A DNA stretch of 5,680 bases, taken from CAWACC01 sp964390695 (GTDB lineage: Bacteria > Chlamydiota > Chlamydiia > Chlamydiales > Parachlamydiaceae). This document shows, one piece after another, positions 1 to 5,647 of this stretch. Location: the NCBI GenBank assembly GCA_964390695.1, contig CAYMKI010000178.1, positions 1 through 5,680 on the forward strand, given 5' to 3'. The notes under the pieces are model-generated. The model did not search any database. It was given only the letters and a program-made list of their open reading frames with translations, and was not told the DNA's origin. A program made the position numbers and the translations under genes. How positions within the stretch are numbered: position 1 is the stretch's first letter; each line of letters starts with the position of its first letter.

Positions 1-1143
1 CTGTAAGCTTTTAAACGGCATTTGATTCCGATCGTCATGGTGGCTGTGTTCGATTTGTACATGGCGCAGCTGTGTGAGATTTTTATTCGATAACAAAGGC
101 AAGATGTCGCTGAGATGGTTTTCTGGGCCATATAAATGCAGAAATTCTAGAGAATAGAGATCATTTAATTCTATGTTGAAAAGTGTAAAATTTATCTTAT
201 TACCCCAGTTATTAACTACATTTAAAGCACGCAAGCTTTTGCTATTCCCTAATCCCTGGATGTTGGCATGATGATATACGGTTAGGAGTTCAAGGTTGGG
301 GAGGTCTGCAAGTGGGCTTAAATCGGGATTTCCCAACTGATCAATGGTCAGAGCCTCTAAGCTGCTCATTTTTCCTAAGGGAGAGAGATCAGTGCCTGCA
401 TGAGGGGAGAGGCTCAACATTTTGACTTGGGTCAATGAGCTTAAACCTTCCAGCTGCTGAAGCTGGGGAGCGGCATCGAGAGAGGACCAACGCCATTTCC
501 AACCCCCTAAAAGAAGCTCTTCGAGTTGAGGAAGTTTTTGGAGAGATTCTATTCCTTCTAAAGATAAATGAGGGTTGTCTTCGAGGTTGAGGCTATGCAG
601 ATGGGTAAAGGAAGAGATCTTAGTCCAAAAATCATCGGAGGTATAGTTAAGATCGGTGGGATACATCAGGCAGGTGCCTTCTAGATTCAACGCTTGCAGC
701 GTCCGGAATGGAGGTAATTTGAAAAAAAATGAAGCTTTCCCATACCCTGCATTTTCTGAGTAATTGTCGCTGACGACAATGTGTCCTTGTTCCATGGTCC
801 AGCGCATCCAAATTTCGTGATTTCCAAATAAAGATAGATACTCGATAGGTGAAGTTTCCGAGAAGGGCATATTAGCGGCATGAGCTTCCCACTCGGCACC
901 GCGAATTTCTATAAACTTAGGAGAGTGCGAATGTTGTGGAAAACTTGGAAGGTTTTCTAAATGAAAAGTTTCAATGTGCATCCTAGATCGATCGTATTGC
1001 AAATGCTCTTTAAAGGATGTAATCCCATGACCATACCAAGGAAGGGGCTCTTTATTAAAAGTAGTTTCGGCAAAAGTAAAGTTGATATTAATTAAATTGG
1101 CGATTATAAATATATAAATACAGAAAAATTTAGATTTAATCAT
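1..1143 (-). CDS. Secreted SDS22-like leucine-rich-repeat protein, 3' end outside window
   Basis: An open frame of 381 codons runs without a stop from the ATG at 1143 to the window edge, so the C-terminus is missing. The start is supported by AAGGA at 1152-1148, four bases upstream. Residues 1-25 look like a Sec signal peptide: two lysines (K3, K5), a hydrophobic core of Phe, Ile and Tyr, and a possible cleavage after T-F-A25. Residues 26 to about 140 are rich in Trp, His and Phe and match no motif I know. From about residue 145 to the edge there are eight or nine irregular LRRs of the LxxLxxLxL type (examples LPQLEELLLGG from 204, and DLSPL at both 252 and 274, exactly 22 residues apart). 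The 22-residue period and DLSPL turn resemble SDS22/internalin-like LRRs, which bind proteins. Export is inferred from the signal peptide; the binding partner is unknown. The gene is divergent from the one at 1298. Confidence 0.85.
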   Translation of the reverse strand, partial: MIKSKFFCIYIFIIANLININFTFAETTFNKEPLPWYGHGITSFKEHLQYDRSRMHIETFHLENLPSFPQHSHSPKFIEIRGAEWEAHAANMPFSETSPIEYLSLFGNHEIWMRWTMEQGHIVVSDNYSENAGYGKASFFFKLPPFRTLQALNLEGTCLMYPTDLNYTSDDFWTKISSFTHLHSLNLEDNPHLSLEGIESLQKLPQLEELLLGGWKWRWSSLDAAPQLQQLEGLSSLTQVKMLSLSPHAGTDLSPLGKMSSLEALTIDQLGNPDLSPLADLPNLELLTVYHHANIQGLGNSKSLRALNVVNNWGNKINFTLFNIELNDLYSLEFLHLYGPENHLSDILPLLSNKNLTQLRHVQIEHSHHDDRNQMPFKSLQ

Positions 1144-1171
1144 ATAGTCCTTTTTTATGTTAAATATAAAC

Positions 1172-1201
1172 ATATTACTATTGATTTAATTAAAATGTCA
1201 A
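1172..1201 (-). promoter_or_regulatory. Candidate sigma70-type promoter of the LRR gene
   Basis: Read on the minus strand, a perfect -35 hexamer TTGACA (1201-1196) is followed after 18 bases by TAATAT (1177-1172), four of six matches to the -10 consensus. Transcription would begin near 1165, leaving a leader of about 20 bases that contains the AAGGA ribosome binding site. Position and the perfect -35 support it. The region is very AT-rich, so chance matches to the -10 are easy. Confidence 0.5.
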
Positions 1202-1225
1202 TTTAAAAATTTGATGACATAATAT

Positions 1226-1238
1226 ATGCGTTACGCAT
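1226..1238. repeat. Short perfect inverted repeat between divergent promoters
   Basis: ATGCG and CGCAT form 5-base arms around a TTA spacer. The element lies between the -35 hexamers of the two divergent promoter candidates and touches the one for the plus-strand gene. It could be an operator half-site pair. It is short enough to arise by chance, although its G+C content stands out in an AT-rich spacer. Confidence 0.35.
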
Positions 1239-1265
1239 CGACATTATTTCATTATGGATGATAGT
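1238..1265 (+). promoter_or_regulatory. Candidate promoter of the 447-residue protein gene
   Basis: TCGACA (1238-1243, five of six to the -35 consensus) and GATAGT (1260-1265, four of six to the -10 consensus) are 16 bases apart. A start near 1272 would put the ribosome binding site about a dozen bases into the message. The position is right but the hexamers are only moderate; other pairings in this AT-rich spacer are possible. Confidence 0.35.
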
Positions 1266-1297
1266 ATTTGAAATATTTCTACTAAGGAGCTTCCATT

Positions 1298-2641
1298 ATG
1301 TTCAATTTAGATACGTTGAATAAAGATTTTTATGCGAATTTTGTAAGCTATACATCAATAAAAGACATATCGAGTATTGTCAGATTAAATAAAGCCACGT
1401 TAACACTTATGCCTATTGTCAAACAGGAGCTAGAATACCGAGTCAACGTCATGGTCAAGGCGTTTATGTCCCACTTAGCCGATAATAGGCTTGATGCAGA
1501 TTTGACGTGCATCCGTAATATTCACCCTTCTCGATGGGAATGGGAGTACGACGTCTATTTCGCTGAGGATTTAACTTTTTGCATGACGCCCACCATTAAT
1601 TCTTTGAAAGAGATTAAATCATATATCGGCAATTGGATGTTGAGCAAAATTTTCATTAAGAACCCCCCTTCGCTCAGTATGTTAAAAGAAGATTTGAAAA
1701 GATTATACGTGGAGTGTGTTGAAAAGAAGGTTGATGATAAGCTTATCCAAGATAGCCCGGAGGGAATGATGTTGATCGATTATAAAGAAGCTAGCGGCAT
1801 AAGTTCAACTTCAGAAAGCGATGTAGAGAGTATGGAGGTTGATGCTTCTCACGAATCTTCCGTAGAGAGGCGACTCCAGAATATATGCAGACTATGGCTT
1901 TATGCCAATACGCCTGAGGAAAAAAATGAGCATTTTCTTCATATTATTTTCAAAGCCCGCAAGTTTAACATATCGCTGGATAGGGTGTTGGAAATTTTAA
2001 TTGACGCATCCAAGACGCTTCCTAATGCTGAGCAAAACTCTATTTTGATAGCAGCTTTTTTTCAAACCTTGCTGGCTTTTGGTGAGCTAGACTTTGTCAA
2101 ACGGCATCTATATAAGCAGGAGCAACAAGTCGTCTCGGTATTTTTTCGTAACAGTATATGCAAATTTCCACATCTTGTTAAAAATTTGTTGTTGAATTTT
2201 TCTCAGCATGAAAGTGTTCCACCGGAATTAATAAAACAAGGGATATTCTTGTTGATGAAATCGCATTTACGGAAACGTGAATTCGATGCAGTGTTAGACC
2301 TGGCGCGATATGACATGGCGAACTTTCTTTCTAAGCATATGCGTGAAGCTTTTGTTGGTACCTGTTTTTCGAAGATAGAGATAATGCTATTCGGCTATAG
2401 GTTGTTCTTGATGTATCCACATGTAAGGGAAGAAAAAATCAATGTGTTGGAGTTACAAGAGTGTGTACGAGAAGCTATCGAAGCTCATGGATTTAGGTCT
2501 GTTGCTGAAGCATTTCCGCTAGAGTCCAGGTTAAGCTTTGTCCAGTTTTCAAAAAAAGAGATTAAACAGATGCAAAGCGTTTATGAATCGAGATATAACA
2601 TTAATAATTTACTTCCTTCAAATAGTTTGGAGACATTTTAA
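1298..2641 (+). CDS. Uncharacterised 447-residue helical protein with a weak F-box-like N-terminus
   Basis: I do not recognise this as a named family. The start is well supported by TAAGGAG at 1283-1289, eight bases before the ATG. There is no signal peptide or membrane segment. Residues 5 to about 45 loosely follow an F-box pattern (hydrophobic residues at F11, F15, I21, I24, then a V-x-x-L-N-K segment at 28-32), but the usual Leu-Pro opening is absent, so this is only a resemblance. Residues 70-95 are Trp/Tyr-rich (W80, W82, Y84, Y87). Residues 165-190 form a Ser/Glu/Asp-rich segment typical of a disordered linker. From 191 to about 430 the chain is mostly amphipathic helix-like, possibly an alpha-solenoid, with no clear TPR or ankyrin consensus. 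If the F-box reading is right, the protein could engage a eukaryotic host SCF ubiquitin ligase, as known for effectors of amoeba-associated bacteria; that is inference. It is divergent from the LRR gene. Confidence 0.8.
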   Translation: MFNLDTLNKDFYANFVSYTSIKDISSIVRLNKATLTLMPIVKQELEYRVNVMVKAFMSHLADNRLDADLTCIRNIHPSRWEWEYDVYFAEDLTFCMTPTINSLKEIKSYIGNWMLSKIFIKNPPSLSMLKEDLKRLYVECVEKKVDDKLIQDSPEGMMLIDYKEASGISSTSESDVESMEVDASHESSVERRLQNICRLWLYANTPEEKNEHFLHIIFKARKFNISLDRVLEILIDASKTLPNAEQNSILIAAFFQTLLAFGELDFVKRHLYKQEQQVVSVFFRNSICKFPHLVKNLLLNFSQHESVPPELIKQGIFLLMKSHLRKREFDAVLDLARYDMANFLSKHMREAFVGTCFSKIEIMLFGYRLFLMYPHVREEKINVLELQECVREAIEAHGFRSVAEAFPLESRLSFVQFSKKEIKQMQSVYESRYNINNLLPSNSLETF

Positions 2642-2722
2642 ATTATATACGTTATGTCCTAAGATACGTTGCTAATAGGATAATACGCACAGAATGCACT
2701 GCAGTATCGGGTCTAAAAGACA

Positions 2723-2752
2723 TTTACAATATTAAATAATTTACTGTATATC
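2723..2752 (+). promoter_or_regulatory. Weak promoter candidate upstream of the 210-residue protein gene
   Basis: TTTACA (2723-2728, five of six to the -35 consensus) and TATATC (2747-2752, four of six to the -10 consensus) are separated by 18 bases. A start near 2759 would give a leader of about 120 bases that carries the palindrome at 2797 and the hairpin at 2837. The gap of 241 bases and the lack of a clear terminator after 2641 leave open whether the gene has its own promoter or is co-transcribed with the gene ending at 2641. Confidence 0.3.
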
Positions 2753-2796
2753 TCAATTTGGATCAGCATACAGATTAAATGTTAGTGCGGTTGTGT

Positions 2797-2808
2797 CTAG
2801 GCGCCTAG
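2797..2808. repeat. Perfect 12-bp palindrome in the leader of the 210-residue gene
   Basis: CTAGGCGCCTAG is its own reverse complement over all 12 bases, with no spacer. It lies in a non-coding gap, downstream of the promoter candidate and 74 bases before the start codon. Such a site fits binding of a symmetric regulator. With no loop it would not make a good RNA hairpin. Confidence 0.5.
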
Positions 2809-2836
2809 CAAGTACTCTGAAAGGATCCGTAATAGG

Positions 2837-2859
2837 ACGGTTATTCTTTATTAAACCGT
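2837..2859 (+). other. Small hairpin just upstream of a ribosome binding site
   Basis: ACGGTT (2837-2842) and AACCGT (2854-2859) can pair as a 6-bp stem with an 11-base AT-rich loop, ending 13 bases before GGAGG. It is not followed by a T tract, so it is not an intrinsic terminator. It could affect translation or message stability, or be chance. Confidence 0.25.
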
Positions 2860-2872
2860 GTTGTTATACCCT

Positions 2873-2877
2873 GGAGG
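2873..2877 (+). promoter_or_regulatory. GGAGG ribosome binding site that decides the start at 2883
   Basis: GGAGG lies five bases before the ATG at 2883. The same frame is open further upstream to a GTG at 2793, which would add 30 residues, but no purine-rich site precedes that GTG and the extension would run through the palindrome at 2797. The ATG at 2883 is therefore the better start. Confidence 0.8.
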
Positions 2878-2882
2878 TTGCC

Positions 2883-3515
2883 ATGAATTATGCTAATTAT
2901 GATAACAAGGTTCAAAGCGGGTACAATTCTCCTTCCCAAGAGTTCGATCCTCTCTTTGAAGATCTGAATGAAGTGGATATAGACATTCGCAGGTGGACCC
3001 GCAAGGCACGGGAAGTGGGTTGTGACATACAAGATATACTGCTCAAGATAGACAATCTAAAAAATGAAATGCCGTCGCTGCAATACGATTCAGGAAAAAT
3101 AGAAGCTAATTTCAAAGTCATAAGTCGAAATGCTGCCAGTGAAATGGATGACAGTGTGGTTCGCATGCTTCCTATTTATGCGCATGTTAAGCAAAAAAGA
3201 ATGATTGAGATGGTGCTCATCTATCAAAATAGGGCAAGGCGGTATTATTTGTTCCAACTCATTCAAAAGTGCCTTGAAAGCCAAATTGCAAAAATGCAAA
3301 ATCAAGCAGAAAAGCAATTTCCTCCAAAATCGCCAAAGCTGGAAAAGTCTATGCGGTCCGTGGCTTGGCTGAAGAAACAATTGCCTGAGTTAAACCACCA
3401 ATGCCTACAAGCTAAAGAATATACGGATTTATGTCTCGCAATGCAGCGCAAATTCGAGGTCTTAATGCAGAATATAAATAGCGAAATAGAAAAGCTCGAA
3501 TTAGCGGTTTCTTAA
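2883..3515 (+). CDS. Uncharacterised 210-residue helical, coiled-coil-prone protein
   Basis: I do not recognise this protein. It has no signal peptide, membrane segment or metal-binding cysteine pattern. After a polar N-terminus rich in Asn, Tyr and Ser (residues 1-20), it is almost entirely helix-like. Two stretches show heptad-like spacing of hydrophobic residues: about 24-62 (containing I33, I35, W38, I49, I52, L53, I56, L59) and about 160-207 (L163, L167, L170, L175, L184, M187, F191, L194, I198, I202, L205). A short Pro/Lys break (FPPKSPK, 146-152) separates the last long helix from a central basic, aromatic segment with RARRYYLF at 117-124. This resembles small cytoplasmic coiled-coil proteins, but gives no function; a structural partner or a secreted effector are both possible. 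The strong GGAGG site supports real expression. Its stop codon overlaps that of the converging sucD. Confidence 0.75.
   Translation: MNYANYDNKVQSGYNSPSQEFDPLFEDLNEVDIDIRRWTRKAREVGCDIQDILLKIDNLKNEMPSLQYDSGKIEANFKVISRNAASEMDDSVVRMLPIYAHVKQKRMIEMVLIYQNRARRYYLFQLIQKCLESQIAKMQNQAEKQFPPKSPKLEKSMRSVAWLKKQLPELNHQCLQAKEYTDLCLAMQRKFEVLMQNINSEIEKLELAVS
3512..3515. other. Overlapping stop codons of two convergent genes
   Basis: The TAA of the 210-residue gene (3513-3515, plus) and the TAA of sucD (3514-3512, minus) lie within the shared bases TTAA, inside the palindrome CTTAAG (3511-3516). The two convergent frames therefore overlap by four bases and leave no intergenic room for a terminator. Each transcript must end within the other gene or run antisense to it. 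Confidence 0.95.
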
Positions 3516-4390
3516 GACTTCACGCCGAGAGCCTCCTGTATGGCTTTTCCCATCTCTGCTGGGCTCTCGGTGACATGTACGCCGGCTCTTTTTAACGCGT
3601 CAATTTTTTCTTTTGCCCCCCCTTTGCCTCCTGAGATAATAGCTCCTGCATGTCCCATTCTTTTGCCGGCCGGCGCTGTCACGCCTGCAATAAAAGCTGC
3701 TGTAGGCTTTGTGCTATGCGCTTTGATCCACTCAGCGGCGTTTTCTTCGGCTTCTCCCCCAATCTCACCAATCATTAGGATGCCATGGGTGTCAGGGTCG
3801 TTTTCAAACAATTGCAGCACATCGATGAAATGCGTGCCATTCAAGGGGTCTCCTCCAATGCCGATGCAGGTAGATTGCCCTAATCCCAGCTGGGTCGTTT
3901 GCCATACGGCTTCATAGGTCAGGGTGCCTGAACGTGAGACTATGCCGATGTTTCCCGGCTTGTGGATATATCCTGGCATGATGCCGATTTTGCATTCCCC
4001 AGGTGTAATTATTCCAGGGCAATTCGGACCGATCAGGCGGCTTTTGCTTTGGCGCATCACTTGGCTGACTTCCAGCATATCCTGGATCGGTATCCCTTCA
4101 GTGATGCAGACGATGAGGTCAATGCCGGCTTCTTCAGCCTCTAAGATGGCTTCGGCGGCAAAAGGAGGGGGAACAAATATCAGAGAAGCCGTACATTGCG
4201 TCTGAGCTTTGGCTTCTTTTACCAGATCGTAGATAGGGAGATTGAAAATTTCCTGTCCGCCTTTCCCTGGTGTGACCCCTCCTACAAATTGTGTACCATA
4301 AGCTAGGCACTGTTCGGTGTGAAATTTTCCGGCTTTACCCGTGATCCCCTGTGTGATCACTTTGGTGTTTTTATTTACTAGAATGGCCAT
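3512..4390 (-). CDS. sucD: Succinyl-CoA synthetase (ADP/GDP-forming) alpha subunit
   Basis: With SucC this subunit converts succinyl-CoA, phosphate and NDP to succinate, CoA and NTP in the TCA cycle, in the cytoplasm. The alpha subunit binds CoA and carries the histidine that is phosphorylated. The 292 residues match the family's usual length (about 290) and are collinear throughout. Visible landmarks are the N-terminal Rossmann CoA-binding loop (ITGKAGKFH, 16-24), VGGVTPGKGG (36-45), GPNCPGI (121-127), SRSGTLTYE (152-160), GIGGDP (177-182) and the active-site GHAGAI with His247, equivalent to the phosphohistidine His246 of E. coli. No key residue is missing. The ATG is one base after the sucC stop, and GAGG (4402-4399) inside the sucC end serves as ribosome binding site, so the genes are co-transcribed and probably translationally coupled. 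The 3' end overlaps the stop of the converging 210-residue gene. Confidence 0.97.
   Translation of the reverse strand: MAILVNKNTKVITQGITGKAGKFHTEQCLAYGTQFVGGVTPGKGGQEIFNLPIYDLVKEAKAQTQCTASLIFVPPPFAAEAILEAEEAGIDLIVCITEGIPIQDMLEVSQVMRQSKSRLIGPNCPGIITPGECKIGIMPGYIHKPGNIGIVSRSGTLTYEAVWQTTQLGLGQSTCIGIGGDPLNGTHFIDVLQLFENDPDTHGILMIGEIGGEAEENAAEWIKAHSTKPTAAFIAGVTAPAGKRMGHAGAIISGGKGGAKEKIDALKRAGVHVTESPAEMGKAIQEALGVKS
3523..3572. repeat. Perfect 9-bp inverted repeat at the 3' end of sucD
   Basis: CCGAGAGCC (3525-3533) and GGCTCTCGG (3562-3570) are perfect reverse complements around a 28-base loop. In plus-strand RNA, a G-U pair (3524/3571) and a C-G pair (3523/3572) extend the stem to 11 bp. It starts eight bases past the stop of the converging plus-strand gene and lies within the last codons of sucD. 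No T run follows directly on either strand, so it is not a classic terminator. It may protect 3' ends or slow polymerase; codon constraint in sucD could also produce it. Confidence 0.5.
3567..3593 (+). terminator. Possible intrinsic terminator for the 210-residue gene, inside sucD
   Basis: In plus-strand RNA, UCGGUG (3567-3572) can pair with CGCCGG (3580-3585) as a 6-bp stem with two G-U pairs and a 7-base loop, followed by CTCTTTTT (3586-3593). The geometry is terminator-like and the site is about 50 bases past the plus-strand stop codon. The stem is short, and it competes with the longer inverted repeat at 3525/3562 for bases 3567-3572. The sequence is also sucD coding sequence, so this may be chance. 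Confidence 0.3.
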
Positions 4391-4391
4391 G

Positions 4392-5582
4392 TTAGGAACC
4401 TCGAATGTTGGATGACTGGTATTTTATGGCCGCTTGCACGACTTTTTCGGCGGCGCTTCGCAGATCGTTTGCTAAGATGATTGGAAGGCCAGAGTCGGCT
4501 AGCCGCTGCTTGCCTTGCTCCACATTGGTGCCTTCCATCCTTAACACGATAGGTATGGTGATTTTGAGTTCTTCCGCTGCAGCTATCACCCCTTCGGCTA
4601 TGGTGGCGCAATTCATGATGCCTCCAAAGATATTTATTAAAATAGCTTTGACTTTCGGATCTGAAAGCAAGATTTTAAAGCCTTCGGCAATTTTTTCCTT
4701 TGAAGCCCCTCCGCCGACATCTAAGAAATTTGCAGGAGCGCCTCCGCAGTGATGTATAATATCCATGGTGGCCATGGCCAAACCCGCACCATTGACCATG
4801 CATCCGATGTTTCCGTGCATCGCGACATAGGCCAGGTCTTGTTGCTTGGCCGCAACTTCATAGGGGCTGAGCTGGGTGGGATCGAAAAAGTCCGCCAACA
4901 GTGGCTGCCGATAAAGCGCATTATCGTCGACGCTCAATTTGGCATCCAGGGCAATCAAATTGCCTTGATCAGTGCTGACTAATGGATTGATCTCTAGCAA
5001 CGAGGCGTCATAGTCCCAGAAAGCCTTTGCCAAGCCCTTGATGATGGAGGTGGCTTGTTCTTGGAGAACCCCTAACCACCCCATGAATTTCAGCATCTCA
5101 TACAGATGATAACTTCTTACCTTGCCCTGGTTTTCAATGGGGATACGCAAGATTCGCTCTGGGCTTTTAGCGGCAATTTCTTCGATATTCACCCCTCCGG
5201 ACGCCGAAGCAATGAGCTGAGCTTTGCCTAACTTGCGGTCAATCACGGCGCCTAGGTAATACTCCTGACTATATTCTAGCAATGGACTGAGTAATAGTTT
5301 ATGCGCGATGATTCCCTCTTGGCCGGTTTGTTCGTTGATAATTTGCATCCCGATCATATTCTTAGCGTGGGATCTGATTTCTTGCGGAGAGAAGGCAAGT
5401 TTTACGCCCCCGGCCTTGCCCCTGCCGCCAGCATGAATTTGCACTTTTAGCACGGCTTTGCTCAGATTCAATTTTTCGAGGGCCTCTTCGAGGTCCATAA
5501 GAGAAGATATCACTGCAAATGGGGGAACGGCGATTCCATAGTTTCTCAGGAGCTCTTTGGTTTGAAATTCGTGAATGTGCAT
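4392..5582 (-). CDS. sucC: Succinyl-CoA synthetase (ADP/GDP-forming) beta subunit
   Basis: The beta subunit binds the nucleotide and succinate and pairs with SucD. It has an ATP-grasp N-terminal half and a CoA-ligase C-terminal half. Landmarks: MHIHEFQTKELL at the start, the nucleotide-binding K46 and HAGGRGKAGG (50-59), E-YYLGAVIDR (107-116), EINPL with N199, and D213 in ALDAKL; the last two match the Mg-binding Asn199 and Asp213 of E. coli. NGAGLAM (264-270), FLDVGGGA (286-293) and NIFGGI (317-322) mark the second half. It is 396 residues against 388 in E. coli; the extra length is mainly a polar C-terminal tail (about 387-396). The start has AAAGGG at 5596-5591, eight bases upstream. It is the first gene of a tight sucC-sucD operon. 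I cannot tell ADP from GDP preference by reading. Confidence 0.97.
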   Translation of the reverse strand: MHIHEFQTKELLRNYGIAVPPFAVISSLMDLEEALEKLNLSKAVLKVQIHAGGRGKAGGVKLAFSPQEIRSHAKNMIGMQIINEQTGQEGIIAHKLLLSPLLEYSQEYYLGAVIDRKLGKAQLIASASGGVNIEEIAAKSPERILRIPIENQGKVRSYHLYEMLKFMGWLGVLQEQATSIIKGLAKAFWDYDASLLEINPLVSTDQGNLIALDAKLSVDDNALYRQPLLADFFDPTQLSPYEVAAKQQDLAYVAMHGNIGCMVNGAGLAMATMDIIHHCGGAPANFLDVGGGASKEKIAEGFKILLSDPKVKAILINIFGGIMNCATIAEGVIAAAEELKITIPIVLRMEGTNVEQGKQRLADSGLPIILANDLRSAAEKVVQAAIKYQSSNIRGS

Positions 5583-5626
5583 GACAAATACCCTTTGCAG
5601 TTTAAAAAATATATGCTAAACTTACT

Positions 5627-5647
5627 CTTAACTTGTATAAAGTCAAG
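5627..5647. promoter_or_regulatory. Imperfect inverted repeat in the sucC upstream region
   Basis: CTTAACTT (5627-5634) and AAGTCAAG (5640-5647) match as inverted arms at seven of eight positions around a 5-base centre. The element lies about 45-65 bases before the sucC start. On the minus strand it contains TTGACT (5646-5641), a five-of-six match to a -35 hexamer, but I find no good -10 at the proper spacing, the nearest AT-rich blocks being either too close or about 20 bases away. It may be an operator over the sucC promoter. The rest of 5583-5680 is AT-rich, with no other feature I can support. Confidence 0.3.

Noticed and set aside
687..899. Short minus-strand frame of 70 codons inside the LRR gene
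   Set aside because: It lies in another frame on the same strand within a continuous LRR coding frame with clear repeats, so it is a shadow.
2647..2670. Direct repeat of ATACGTT 17 bases apart
   Set aside because: Seven bases repeated once in AT-rich spacer is too weak to call an element.
2657..2680. TCCTA/TAGGA inverted repeat after the stop at 2641 as a terminator
   Set aside because: The arms are only five bases with a 14-base loop and no T tract follows.
2793..2882. Longer version of the 210-residue protein starting at GTG 2793
   Set aside because: No ribosome binding site precedes the GTG, the added 30 residues would run through a perfect palindrome, and GGAGG is ideally placed before the ATG at 2883.
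3665..3674. Palindrome GCCGGCCGGC
   Set aside because: It encodes part of the conserved APAGKR segment of SucD, so codon choice explains it.
3540..4205. Plus-strand frames of 125 and 93 codons opposite sucD
   Set aside because: Both are antisense to the highly conserved sucD frame, lack ribosome binding sites, and have low-complexity Pro/Ser-rich translations typical of shadows.
4764..4778. CCATGG repeated around TGG
   Set aside because: It encodes conserved LAMATM-region residues of SucC and has no sign of a regulatory role.
4378..4982. Frames of 66-115 codons overlapping sucC on both strands
   Set aside because: The whole stretch is explained by the conserved sucC frame; none has a start signal or recognisable protein.
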